From positions 1-43,371 of the forward strand of contig JAFUPK010000129.1 of assembly GCA_017481265.1 (NCBI GenBank): 43,371 bases of DNA. Direction: 5' to 3'. The notes under the pieces were generated by a model that was given only the letters and a program-made list of their open reading frames with translations, was not told where the DNA came from and did no database searches. Positions within the stretch are counted from its first letter, which is position 1, and each line of letters starts with the position of its first letter. This document shows positions 8,256 through 17,490 of the stretch, one piece after another. This stretch comes from Clostridia bacterium. GTDB taxonomy: Bacteria; Bacillota; Clostridia; Oscillospirales; CAG-272. The translations under genes and the position numbers were made by a program.

Positions 8256-9100
8256 TGTTCTGCCTCCATTATCTTTTTAAGGGTTTCCACGGCTTCAGCG
8301 TCCGGTCTGCAAGCCAAATGAAAAATAGGCGTTTGACTAACTATTTTTTCAAGGCATTTTGTTGCCGAATATATGTCTTCAGGGTACCATACGTTGACTG
8401 TACAGCCCTCCCAAACTCGCATAAATGCTCTGCTCCCGTTCAAGCGAGTCACTCTGTTTTCTTTTGATTGTTCAAGATAGACAATCGCCTTTATCGGCGC
8501 TGTTACATTTCGCCTTACAGAAGAGCTACCGGAAAAGGGAACCCCGCACGCAAGGGCAGCTCCGTCGCGCATAATAATGGCTGCGCGGTCACCGTTCACC
8601 AAGGATGCACCGGCGTACCTGCACCACAGCTCGGCTTGAGTTGACTTTCCCGTTTCGGAGGGAGCTGTGAACAGGATCGCTTTTCCGTTATGCTCAATGT
8701 ATGACGCGTGGAGCAGCACAGCTCCGTGTGAAACGAGCAGGTGCTCAAGCTCAAGCGCCGCAAGCAACAGCTTGGGCGTTACTCCCTCGAAAAGCCGACT
8801 TGCCGAAAAATACAGCTCGCGATCCCTGCCTCGATTTACAAGGCATGACAGAGCTTTACTACCGTCTCCGCCGCTGTATCTCATCACAGCCCCGTCCGAT
8901 GAATATATGGACATAGCAGCATCTGAGTAGTACAGCTCACCCTTCGGGGGCGGCAATACGGAAACTATCTCAACATTGTAGCTGTAGTCATAATCTCCCG
9001 CAGCAGTAACAAATCCCTCAAGAATGCCGTGGGAATCAAACAGTTTTTTCTCCGATGTCACGCGGATGCGTACACCGGCTATCTCATAGTAGATCTCCAT
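8249..9100 (-). CDS. HPr-kinase-like (HprK/PEPCK-fold) ATPase
   Basis: 283 aa. It lacks an HprK N-terminal domain of the usual kind but has the core of the C-terminal kinase: HGAVLLHASYIEHNGKAI leading into a P-loop APSETGKST at 146-154, then LVNGDRAAI at 167-175 and CGVPFSGSS at 185-193, a layout typical of HprK-related proteins found in peptide-modification clusters. Such proteins occur in lasso-peptide clusters, where one phosphorylates the C-terminal Ser of the precursor, and in SynChlorMet-type cassettes with PqqD and radical SAM partners. The start at 9100 has a weak ribosome site, only 3 bases after the previous stop. Substrate unknown. Confidence 0.75.
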   Translation of the reverse strand: MEIYYEIAGVRIRVTSEKKLFDSHGILEGFVTAAGDYDYSYNVEIVSVLPPPKGELYYSDAAMSIYSSDGAVMRYSGGDGSKALSCLVNRGRDRELYFSASRLFEGVTPKLLLAALELEHLLVSHGAVLLHASYIEHNGKAILFTAPSETGKSTQAELWCRYAGASLVNGDRAAIIMRDGAALACGVPFSGSSSVRRNVTAPIKAIVYLEQSKENRVTRLNGSRAFMRVWEGCTVNVWYPEDIYSATKCLEKIVSQTPIFHLACRPDAEAVETLKKIMEAEQC

Positions 9101-9103
9101 GGC

Positions 9104-9883
9104 TTAGCCTGCCACATCCACGTGGACGACGGTACATCCGGACGGTGAGTAGTGCGCCGCAGGAAGCTGGCGAAGCTCTCCGTTTTTGAGTCCACCCTTT
9201 ACGCTTACGCGGAAGGTGATCCCACCGTAGAACACGTCTGAAGCAGAATATTTATAGTATACATAGATGTCACCCGAGATATCCTCTCCTGAAATGTTCT
9301 CGATGTTCATCATACCGTCAAGTCCTCTTATTCTGACAAGGCTCTCCTTTGTGCTCATGGGCTCGTCAAAGCGTACCACGTCCTCAAGAACGGCGGTAAG
9401 CTCCGATTTCGAAGGCTTTGGCTTACGTTCAAGCTCAAGGAGCACGACCTTTTCGCCTACCGCAAGGTTCGTAAGGCTGAAGCGGTAGCTTTCGCCATCA
9501 TTAGAAGCGTTGATCACAGCATACTGTATGTCGTCCTCGCCTTTATTCTCAAGCACGAGCATCATGACCCCGCTGACGATATCGTCCGTGCCGTCCTCCA
9601 TGTAGAGCCCGGTATAGCTTCCGACCTCGATAATCTCAAGGCCGTATCCAAGATTGATTGGTGCCTGCTCCCGGTCGATGTCCACGCTGATGTCGGCTCC
9701 GCTTGAAAACTCGGTCGACTCTATCTGGGTTGTGGCGGTATTTACGTCATTTTGCGGAGCTCTGCTTGTGTCCTTTGAAAGGAACGCCATGAGCACCACT
9801 ATCCCGACTCCCACAAGGATCACCAAGGCAGGGCCAATTACGCCTTTGAGACGAGACGCCTTTTTATTCTTTTTCTTGTTCAT
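9104..9883 (-). CDS. Single-pass membrane-anchored protein of unknown function
   Basis: 259 aa. A Lys-rich start (MNKKKNKK) precedes one transmembrane helix at about 15-36, followed by a Thr/Ser linker and a predicted outside domain rich in beta strands. No enzyme motif and only one Cys near the end are visible. I do not recognise the family. Strong ribosome site GGGAGG 7 bases before ATG. It follows the precursor-like peptide and its hairpin in the operon, so it could be an immunity, anchoring or secretion-accessory protein, but there is no direct evidence. Confidence 0.7.
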   Translation of the reverse strand: MNKKKNKKASRLKGVIGPALVILVGVGIVVLMAFLSKDTSRAPQNDVNTATTQIESTEFSSGADISVDIDREQAPINLGYGLEIIEVGSYTGLYMEDGTDDIVSGVMMLVLENKGEDDIQYAVINASNDGESYRFSLTNLAVGEKVVLLELERKPKPSKSELTAVLEDVVRFDEPMSTKESLVRIRGLDGMMNIENISGEDISGDIYVYYKYSASDVFYGGITFRVSVKGGLKNGELRQLPAAHYSPSGCTVVHVDVAG

Positions 9884-9906
9884 TACAAGTCCTCCCTGTA
9901 ACGTGA

Positions 9907-9936
9907 GAAGACCGTGCCGAAAACGGCACGGCCTTC
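9907..9936 (-). terminator. Stem-loop directly after the precursor-peptide gene (attenuator or stabiliser)
   Basis: Thirteen base-pair positions with one mismatch (9907-9919 with 9924-9936) and an A4 loop (T4 on the minus strand). It lies 16 bases after the precursor stop. The sequence following it on the minus strand is TCTCAC rather than a T-run, so it likely stops only part of the transcripts or protects the upstream mRNA. Such hairpins commonly raise precursor-peptide levels over those of the modifying enzymes. Confidence 0.65.
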
Positions 9937-9952
9937 CTTATTTTTCTTTTGC

Positions 9953-10207
9953 TTAGGAGTTGAAGAGATTATAATCCTCTGTAGGAACATCATAGCAGAT
10001 CGCATCCAAATTAGTAGGAGGAGTAGATAAACAACCTAATTCCGGATCTACAAATACATTATCACCCATCCATCTGTCGTCCGGTTTATAACCACAGAGC
10101 TGTCCTTGGGTTGGGTTTTGAGTTATAACTTCACAACCTGCGGCAATACTTGTGCTGAGGGAGAAATCTTCAAATATGATTATAGGTTTTTCGTAAGTCT
10201 TTTTCAT
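9953..10207 (-). CDS. Candidate RiPP precursor peptide with four cysteines
   Basis: 84 aa. Polar, leader-like N-terminus MKKTYEKPIIIFEDFSLS, then TSIAAGCE and a Cys-, Pro- and Asp-rich remainder. Cysteines are at 25, 38, 59 and 71; the last residue is Ser84. No signal peptide and no enzyme motif. Strong ribosome site GGAGG before ATG, 18 bases after the giant gene. A hairpin follows, then genes for a membrane protein, kinase-like ATPase, radical SAM enzyme and PqqD-like protein. The small size, leader-like start and modification-enzyme neighbours make a precursor role the best reading. I do not recognise the peptide as a named class. Alternative: a small structural or regulatory partner of the giant surface protein. 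Confidence 0.6.
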   Translation of the reverse strand: MKKTYEKPIIIFEDFSLSTSIAAGCEVITQNPTQGQLCGYKPDDRWMGDNVFVDPELGCLSTPPTNLDAICYDVPTEDYNLFNS

Positions 10208-10225
10208 AGTTTATTTTTCCTCCTT

Positions 10226-13200
10226 TCAGCGGAACAGCCAGCCGAGAAGCTTCGAAACAAAGCTGATAAGCTTATCAACCGTTTTGTTACCCGTGGACGG
10301 GAATGTCACTTCGGGCTCAGTCTCTTCGGGAACTGTTGTCTCGGGTGCGGATGTTTCGGGCTCGGTTACTTCCGGCTCAGTTGTCTCGGGTGCGGTTGTT
10401 TCCGGCTCGGTTGTCTCCGGCTCGGTTGTCTCCGGCTCGGTTGTCTCGGGAAGTGTCTCCTCGGGAGTATCCTCAACAACAGGTCTGTTGATGGAACGGA
10501 GCGTGAGAGTTGCCGCCGCGGGTGTCATATAAGCATACGCAAGTCCGCTGTCAGCCTCTGCAGCATCATCCTCAAGGCTCAAGGTCATTACACTTGCTTC
10601 CGCTGCCGCAAAGGGATTGGATTCGTAAGTGAACTTAATATTTGTGAGCGATAGGATACCTTCAGTTCCGCTATTGGTAATTACTATAATATCGCCCTTC
10701 AAACCGGTGATATCATAGTACATATCAGTTGTTGTACTGATCTCGCGCGTCTTTTTGTTGTACTCGTCTCCGGCATTGACACCTGTCTCGGAATTTGTAG
10801 CCTTCGCGATGTTCTTGATCTCATAGGTTACAGTCTTTCCGTCAGCACTCTTCATACCGAGGTGAGCATTTGCAAAGTTTGCAGGAGTTTCAAGCATGAA
10901 TGCCACACTCTGTCCCTTTGCAAGGTATACCTCGTTGTTAGGGCCGTAGTTTTGGTAGTCGGAAATCTGTGCGTCACCTACTGAAGAATCACCGTCGATG
11001 AACACGAGACCCTCTACCTTTGTATTGGTGTCAGAATTACCGAATGTATTAGCTTCAATAAGCACGTTTCTCAGCTCAAGGTAGCTGGGCCAGCCTTCGC
11101 CGTCTGCCTTGTATGCATTCTCAATAACTTCGTCGCTATCATTCGCACCGTTATTTGCGGGATCGTAGATGCGGATCGCGTCGAGATAGAAATCGTAAGA
11201 GCCCTTATCAGCATGGTCAAAAGATGTTGCATACTGAGCAGTGATCTCTACCTTATACTTTCCGTAATCGAGTCCTGCTATCTTCATAACGGGAACCTGA
11301 TAGATACTGTCTGTTGCGTCTTTGTTGACGACCCAATTACCATCGGCATCCTTAGTATAACCATAGTAAGTGTCAACTGTATGGTTTCTGACTGCGGTTG
11401 TGCTGACAGTACCATCAGCGCTGACAGCGAATACCTTAACAAATATCGTACCTGTTGTGCTGTTTGTCATAGAGATGACATCAAAGCCTGTGCCGTAGAA
11501 CTCAAAGGATGCCTTTGCGTAGTTGTCATAGTCTACGGTTGCCTTCAGCGCAGAGCCAAGGGAGAAGGTAGACATACCAAGGTTAATGTGATCATAACCG
11601 TAGATGTTGTTAGCATCTGTAAGTGAATACTTACCGGGACGGTCCTCATCCTGTGTTTTGGAGGTGTCAGCTACACCTTCAACACTCCACAGTGAATCGG
11701 TTTTTGTTACCCAGCCATTATTCCAAGTGAAGCTTTCAGTTGTAATATAGCTGTTACCATCTGCATTTGTAAAGTTATCCTCGTAGTAGATGGTGGTTGC
11801 GGGGATAACGGTTACTGTGTCATAATAGTAGCCTGCATTCTTGCTTCCGGTGTAGTTTACAGCGTAGGCGAACTTTTCGTAGCCGTTCATCTCCATTGTA
11901 TTGAGGGTATAGCGAACCTTACCTGTGGAAGCGTCAGCCTTAGCAGTACCGTACTTACCGGTGTAGCTTGTGCCGAAGCCGGTTGCAAGGCTAATGTCGT
12001 AGCCGTCGAGATTCAGATTATTGCTGTACGCGCCGACACCTGCGAGCTTACCATTTTCACCGAACATATCGTTGGTGAGGACGGAAATATCTACAGGGAG
12101 ACCGTAGTCAACAACTACTGAATCGGGGAGCGCCTGAACCTTCCATACTACTGCAAACCAAACGGTGGTATGAGTATAGTCATGACCGACCGTGTTATGA
12201 GTCAACTCATTGGAATATGCAGATGCATTGACGGGGTCATACTGGGTTACGTATGTGGTAGCTCCACCCTTAACAGATGTAATCTCCCATGAACCCGTGG
12301 TGTTGGAGTTGATTGTTACTGTGTAGGTTGCGCCGGTTGTACCGTCATAGTCATACAGTGTATAACCCTCGGGAAGAACTCCGAGAGAAGCAATGTCGAT
12401 AGAGCTTACTTCCTCGTCATTATTAAGAAGAACTGTCTCGTACACAACGGGGTTGGTAACAGCTACCTTATTCGCAAAGGAGCCTGTCTGACCTGTTGTC
12501 TGGTTTACAACGATCTTACCGTTTTCATCTACAAGGTAGAATGCATAGGAAACGTTTGCTTCCTTCCACGCCATAACGGGAGATACGGTATCCTTATGGC
12601 AGGGATTACCCAAATAGTTGTCGTAGTAAAGGACAGCAAATTCGTTTGTTGCGTATGAACCGCCCTCTTTTGTACCCTCCATGGAGCCATCGAGGTATAC
12701 ATAGTAGCGCATAGCAAGCTCGGAGCTCTGTACTGTACCCATCTTCCAGTAGAAGGTCTCTGCGGGAAGTACATTTGTGGAGCCTGTGGTAGTTCCGTCT
12801 GTCGCGGTGTCGGTAGGAATATTTACTCCTTCGATAGCAACACCTTTATCGGGATTGGTATTGTAAATGAATGTCTTGGCATAGATGACACCCTTCGCAT
12901 ATCCGGTCTGCGTTCCGTCGGCAAGAATGTTTGTTGTTCCGCCGCCGATCTGGTCGGAGTATGCCTCGGTACCGTCAGCATTAAAGGTTACAGTTTCAAG
13001 AACCGTGTATGTTCCCTTACGGTCACCGATCTTGTCCTCTGTAATAGTGCCGTTGAGATAGTCCTGGCGAGTATAGATATCGTAGGAGATGATCTCGATC
13101 TTAGGTGTAATGGTCTTATTTGTAGTATTATTTCCGTCTACAACTACGTAATTTGACACAGCCATCTGGAGATTGAAATTTCCGCCCATCTGGTCAACAA

Positions 13201-16200
13201 AACGAGCATTGTTAGCTGCGTATGCGATCTCTGTACCGATAACGTTGAATGCGCTTGTAAGCTCGGCTGCAGAGGTAACCTCATAGTAATAATTTGTCGT
13301 ACCTGTCTGAGGAGAAGCCAAAGTAGCTATAGAGGTTGTCATGTAATGTGCTTCAACATTACCGTCAGCTCGAGGATCAAATGCAATAGAGAACAGCTTT
13401 GCACCGAGACCGGGAACCATGTACATATTAGTTTCACCGGTAGGAGTGCCGAGAGTATTTGTCTTACGGATTACCTCATACTGTTCAGCAGGATCTCCCT
13501 TGATCGCATTTGCCATACGATACTCATTAAGGAGTCCATCTCCGTTATGGTCAACTTCGTCGTAATAGTACGCGTGTGTAGTACAGTTAAGGTTCGTTGT
13601 AAGCTGATTTGCTGTCCACGTACCTGTGATCCATTCACCCCACAGGTCGGAGTTACCCTGTGAGTGGTAGTAGTTCCACTGCATCGCGGCACCGTCAGAC
13701 ATGAAGATAACGTAAAGATCGCGATCCTCGGTATTCGCTTCCTTGATAGCTGTACCCATCTGGTAAATAGCATCAAAGGCATAGTCGTAGTTTGTACCGG
13801 ATGTGTAGTTAAGGTTATAGGAAGCTGCAAGATCCTCTACGGGAATAAATGCACCTGCACCGAGCGTTCTGTCGCCGGTGTAGACCTGCGCTTCGGAATT
13901 TGCATTATATGAAATGTTATCGGACATCATATCCGCAGCGTCGCGGTCATAAGGAGTGCCGCTTGAAGCATGATTATCTCCATAGAATCCGTTAAAGTCT
14001 GCGATCGCAACACGGATGTCAAGAAGCTGTCCGTCATCACCGGGAGTTTTGAACTGTGCAATAAGGTTTTTAAAGGACTCTTCAAGAACTGCGCTGCGGC
14101 GCTTATGGCTGCTTCCGGTAGAATTACAATTCTGTGTGCCACAGATGCACCAGCTTGTCATAGAAGAAGAAGTATCGAGCATGACAATAACGTCTGCGCC
14201 CTTCTTGATCGGCACACCGGATGCGGATACTTCGACCTGAGCGATACCGGAGGACTGGAAGTCGATACCGGTAGCGGTCTTGTTGACCTTAACAGCACCC
14301 TCGTCGGGGTACTCGGGGTAGTTGTTTACAACACCGGGCTCAACTCTTACCTCGACCGTGCCGAGAACCTTGCCCTGATAGCTGATCTCTACCCAATAGG
14401 AGCCTGTAGAGTTACCGTTAAAGGTGTTCTTCCACTTCCATGTAAGATCAGAGTCAGAAAGCTCAGTCTTGCCTGTGCCGTTTGCATCGGTCGCTGTGTA
14501 GCCTGTGATGCCTGCCTTAACAGCGGCAAGCGCCTTTGTAGCGGAGGAACCCTGAGTTACGGTGTAGACAGTGTTACCTTCAATAAGAGCGTAGACGGGG
14601 CCTGCAGGAGTGCCGCCGATGGTCTCAGAGCTTGTGTACTTGTAGAGACGGACGCGAGCTGAGGTAGTTTCGGTAACCGTCCATCCTCCATTATAAATGA
14701 TGTACCAGTTTGTACCGTCGATATCGTGAATATCGTAAACACCGCTTCCATGGTGATTTACTTGGAACTTAACGGAGGTTCTTGTACCATAACGCACTCC
14801 GTTAGATTCCTGATACAGATACTGAGAACCGTCACCCTTTGTGATAAGCTCATAACGAGTACCATTATAGGTAGTACGAATCATATGATACTCATAATCA
14901 CGGGTGTTAAGTGTAGCAGTATTTCCGCTGATAGTGATAGAGTGTGCAGTACCGTTGCTTGCGCTATTGGCATTGAGAACTATAGCTTCATTGTCGTCAA
15001 CGATAATGTACTTATGCTCTTCACCGTAATCAATACCATCGGTATCAAGCGTATAAGTTACGGTAGTAGTACCGCCTGTCGCCTCGGTCTCGCCGATGTA
15101 CGTCCAGTCGGTGTTGATACCTGTCTCATACCGGATATTGACCTTGACCTCGACTGTACCGAGAGAGGTGCCGTCCTTGAGGATCTCAACCGTGTAGGGA
15201 CCGGAGTCGGCGCCGTTGTAGGTGTCCACCCAGTTCCATGTTACATCACTGTCGGAGATCGCTTTCTTAGCTGTGCCGTTTGCATCGGTTGCAGAGTAAA
15301 CGGTTACGCCTGCCTTAACAGCAGCCATAGCGTTAGCCTCTGTGGTGTTCATATCAACAAGATAGAGACCGTTACCCTCAGCAGCGTAATAGGTTGTAAT
15401 CGCGGGAACTACGACCTCAGCGGTGCCGAGCGTCTTACCGTCCTTGGTGATGGTAACCGCATAGTCACCCGCGGTGCTGCCACTGAAATTCGAATCCAGC
15501 GTCCAAGTCACATCGCTGTCAGAAACCGCGGTGCCGGTCGTGCTGGTAGTGGGAGCGGTCGTGCCCTCGTACTTGTAAACGGTGACACCGTCATAGACGG
15601 TATCCATTGCCTGCTGCGTGGATGCGCCAACAGGCAGATCGTAGGAGAAATCATTATCAGACTTATTATCAACGATCTTGTACCAAACGCCGTTGGTGGC
15701 GGGTTGAGTTTCTTCCACATAGATGTAAACACGGTTGGAAGTACTGCTGCTAGTAGACGTCGTAGTAGCAGAGGTCATGTATCTATATGTTGAACCATAA
15801 TTGCTGTACTGACGTGCGCGCAGTCCATATGAGTCATCATAGCTCCACGTAATGTAAGTGGTATTGTTACTAGTGCTTGTTGTTGTTCCCAACGTATTAC
15901 TGTTGCCGCGAAGATAGCGATTCGTAGTATTCACATTCTGGAATCTACTACTCGTGTATGTCCACTGAGCAGTGGTCGAGGGGACCTCAATATAAACGCC
16001 GTTGCTATCAGACTTAACCTCAACACTAGTGGAATTGATACTGCTACCGCTGAGATTTACCGCATTACCAGTACCAACGGTATTTCTATTGACGATAACA
16101 TACTTCTTGCCGGCTTCCAGAGTATCGGTCAGTCGGTAAACCGTACTGGTAGACGGCGCAGTAATCTGTACCCAGCCGTTACTGTTGCCCGTCACATCAT

Positions 16201-17353
16201 CCGTGGTTTCAGCTTCAACTTCGATCCATTCGCCGATGGTGCCCATATCAGCCGCACTGTTCTCAACCAGATTGATGGTCTGAGGAGATGCATAAACAGT
16301 GGTATTATAGGACAGACCTATATTTGCACAAGTGCTTGCGTTGGCATAGAAGCCTTCACGACCGGCGGACTTCAGATTATAAAGGCCATCCTTGCTCCAA
16401 CGCTCAACGGTAACCTGATTGTTTTCGATCTTGAAAACAGTCATCGTCAGCTTTTCAGCTTCATAGGTGTTGACGTTATAGTAGTTCTCGTTATAGTAGC
16501 CGACATAACCCGCGTTCATATAGGTGAAGTTCAGAGTTTCTTCGGTCCACTTCGTCTGGTCGCCGGGAACACAGATATTGATCTTGTCGCCCTTGGGCAG
16601 ATAGATAGCCTCGCCGCCGAGGTAGTTGTCAGCTCCGTATGCGTGGTCATGTCCGTGCATGAAAATGATGTTCAGGCCGTTGGCAGCAGCATCATTCAGC
16701 ACGTCAAAGACATACTTGCCATACAGAGAATCGCCGTTTGTATAGGTACGGGTGGTGTAGCCCAGAGGCGTGTGAGTAGCAACGAAGATAGGAGCTTCAT
16801 AGCCCTCGCCGATCTTGTTGTTCAGCCATGTTTTCAGGTTGTTAGCTACGTTCTGGATCTGAGTGCTCTTGCCCGCCTGACGCTCGCAGAAATCAGTCTC
16901 GTTGATCAGGTAGACTGCGTAGCCGTCACAATCATACCCACCGGTGGCATCAATGCCGGAAACGTTTCCGGTTTCGTGGTTACCCTCAATCAGGTAGGAG
17001 TTGTCATGATTCAGGGTACCGAATCTCTCGGACACCTCTTCCATCATTGCAACAACACCGGCGTTAGCATTGCTGTCATTATGGCTATCGCCATCATAGT
17101 CACCCACAAAGATAAAGCCGTTCATTGAAGAATAATTCTCTTTGATCTTATCCAAAATATTCCCCATATTGATGCGGCTGTAATAATGATCTTCCTTACC
17201 GTTGTCTCCTGCTTGGAAGTCACCGCCTGCGAGGACATATATAGTATCCCCTTCAGCCGCTGCTACGCCTGCAAACAGCCACATCGGAACGATTCCGACG
17301 AGCATACAGAGCGTCAGGAAAAGTGAGAGCAGCTTTGTAGCATTTCTTCTCAT
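10226..17353 (-). CDS. Giant secreted metallophosphoesterase / Ig-like / VWA surface protein
   Basis: 2375 aa. A signal peptide (about 1-33) ends VAAA-EG. Residues about 37-330 carry calcineurin-like phosphoesterase motifs: GDFQ (44-47, usual GDxH altered), GDYDGD (84-89), EGNHE (123-127), His194 in THTPLG and GHDH (234-237). Three repeats of about 70 aa follow (roughly 590-1000) with SDSDVTW and G-T-x-EV patterns, Ig-like. A VWA domain begins near 1050 with MIDAS motif DTSSSMTS; FMSDGAA is near 1215. Further beta-rich modules run to about 2270, then a Thr-Glu-Pro tail and FPSTG at about 2351, a possible variant sortase signal, though the following 20 residues form only a short hydrophobic helix. 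Ribosome site AGGAGG before ATG. First gene of the RiPP-like operon. Confidence 0.85.
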   Translation of the reverse strand: MRRNATKLLSLFLTLCMLVGIVPMWLFAGVAAAEGDTIYVLAGGDFQAGDNGKEDHYYSRINMGNILDKIKENYSSMNGFIFVGDYDGDSHNDSNANAGVVAMMEEVSERFGTLNHDNSYLIEGNHETGNVSGIDATGGYDCDGYAVYLINETDFCERQAGKSTQIQNVANNLKTWLNNKIGEGYEAPIFVATHTPLGYTTRTYTNGDSLYGKYVFDVLNDAAANGLNIIFMHGHDHAYGADNYLGGEAIYLPKGDKINICVPGDQTKWTEETLNFTYMNAGYVGYYNENYYNVNTYEAEKLTMTVFKIENNQVTVERWSKDGLYNLKSAGREGFYANASTCANIGLSYNTTVYASPQTINLVENSAADMGTIGEWIEVEAETTDDVTGNSNGWVQITAPSTSTVYRLTDTLEAGKKYVIVNRNTVGTGNAVNLSGSSINSTSVEVKSDSNGVYIEVPSTTAQWTYTSSRFQNVNTTNRYLRGNSNTLGTTTSTSNNTTYITWSYDDSYGLRARQYSNYGSTYRYMTSATTTSTSSSTSNRVYIYVEETQPATNGVWYKIVDNKSDNDFSYDLPVGASTQQAMDTVYDGVTVYKYEGTTAPTTSTTGTAVSDSDVTWTLDSNFSGSTAGDYAVTITKDGKTLGTAEVVVPAITTYYAAEGNGLYLVDMNTTEANAMAAVKAGVTVYSATDANGTAKKAISDSDVTWNWVDTYNGADSGPYTVEILKDGTSLGTVEVKVNIRYETGINTDWTYIGETEATGGTTTVTYTLDTDGIDYGEEHKYIIVDDNEAIVLNANSASNGTAHSITISGNTATLNTRDYEYHMIRTTYNGTRYELITKGDGSQYLYQESNGVRYGTRTSVKFQVNHHGSGVYDIHDIDGTNWYIIYNGGWTVTETTSARVRLYKYTSSETIGGTPAGPVYALIEGNTVYTVTQGSSATKALAAVKAGITGYTATDANGTGKTELSDSDLTWKWKNTFNGNSTGSYWVEISYQGKVLGTVEVRVEPGVVNNYPEYPDEGAVKVNKTATGIDFQSSGIAQVEVSASGVPIKKGADVIVMLDTSSSMTSWCICGTQNCNSTGSSHKRRSAVLEESFKNLIAQFKTPGDDGQLLDIRVAIADFNGFYGDNHASSGTPYDRDAADMMSDNISYNANSEAQVYTGDRTLGAGAFIPVEDLAASYNLNYTSGTNYDYAFDAIYQMGTAIKEANTEDRDLYVIFMSDGAAMQWNYYHSQGNSDLWGEWITGTWTANQLTTNLNCTTHAYYYDEVDHNGDGLLNEYRMANAIKGDPAEQYEVIRKTNTLGTPTGETNMYMVPGLGAKLFSIAFDPRADGNVEAHYMTTSIATLASPQTGTTNYYYEVTSAAELTSAFNVIGTEIAYAANNARFVDQMGGNFNLQMAVSNYVVVDGNNTTNKTITPKIEIISYDIYTRQDYLNGTITEDKIGDRKGTYTVLETVTFNADGTEAYSDQIGGGTTNILADGTQTGYAKGVIYAKTFIYNTNPDKGVAIEGVNIPTDTATDGTTTGSTNVLPAETFYWKMGTVQSSELAMRYYVYLDGSMEGTKEGGSYATNEFAVLYYDNYLGNPCHKDTVSPVMAWKEANVSYAFYLVDENGKIVVNQTTGQTGSFANKVAVTNPVVYETVLLNNDEEVSSIDIASLGVLPEGYTLYDYDGTTGATYTVTINSNTTGSWEITSVKGGATTYVTQYDPVNASAYSNELTHNTVGHDYTHTTVWFAVVWKVQALPDSVVVDYGLPVDISVLTNDMFGENGKLAGVGAYSNNLNLDGYDISLATGFGTSYTGKYGTAKADASTGKVRYTLNTMEMNGYEKFAYAVNYTGSKNAGYYYDTVTVIPATTIYYEDNFTNADGNSYITTESFTWNNGWVTKTDSLWSVEGVADTSKTQDEDRPGKYSLTDANNIYGYDHINLGMSTFSLGSALKATVDYDNYAKASFEFYGTGFDVISMTNSTTGTIFVKVFAVSADGTVSTTAVRNHTVDTYYGYTKDADGNWVVNKDATDSIYQVPVMKIAGLDYGKYKVEITAQYATSFDHADKGSYDFYLDAIRIYDPANNGANDSDEVIENAYKADGEGWPSYLELRNVLIEANTFGNSDTNTKVEGLVFIDGDSSVGDAQISDYQNYGPNNEVYLAKGQSVAFMLETPANFANAHLGMKSADGKTVTYEIKNIAKATNSETGVNAGDEYNKKTREISTTTDMYYDITGLKGDIIVITNSGTEGILSLTNIKFTYESNPFAAAEASVMTLSLEDDAAEADSGLAYAYMTPAAATLTLRSINRPVVEDTPEETLPETTEPETTEPETTEPETTAPETTEPEVTEPETSAPETTVPEETEPEVTFPSTGNKTVDKLISFVSKLLGWLFR

Positions 17354-17375
17354 TATTTTACCTCCTAAAAGTTTT

Positions 17376-17480
17376 GCGGGACGGTCACGGTATATAGATT
17401 TACCGCTCCGGGGTTACTCCCGCGTTGCTTTATTTACTGTGTTGCCTGCCAAATGGGTATAGTAATCCCATAGGACAGTT
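17376..17480 (-). promoter_or_regulatory. Structured 5' leader of the giant-gene operon, possible cis-regulatory RNA
   Basis: The leader between promoter and gene is over 100 bases and contains nested pairing. The outer 6-bp stem joins 17418-17423 with 17376-17381 (GCGGGA/TCCCGC); inside it 17401-17405 pairs with 17388-17392 around an 8-base loop. Further upstream an ATGGG/CCCAT hairpin encloses ATTACTATA. I compared it by eye with the common riboswitch classes and could not assign it. Confidence 0.45.
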
Positions 17481-17490
17481 ATACAGATAT

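Noticed and set aside
9953-10207. Precursor as a lasso peptide or lanthipeptide
   Set aside because: No lasso cyclase/B proteins and no LanB/C/M-like enzymes are nearby; the enzymes are radical SAM and PqqD types.
10284-10532. Plus-strand Ser/Val/Gly-rich frame opposite the giant protein's tail
   Set aside because: It is the antisense shadow of the Thr-Glu-Pro repeat; no ribosome site or promoter.
14726-15793. Long plus-strand frame (about 355 codons) opposite the giant gene
   Set aside because: Composition is that of an antisense frame, with no domain, ribosome site or promoter; the minus-strand protein has clear repeats here.
17427-17469. Possible 13-codon leader peptide in the giant-gene leader (MGLLYPFGRQHSK)
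   Set aside because: No ribosome site before its ATG, and it overlaps the leader hairpins.
17376-17480. Assignment of the leader to c-di-GMP, c-di-AMP, cobalamin or SAM riboswitches
   Set aside because: The conserved cores I know for these classes are not visible; kept as unassigned structure.
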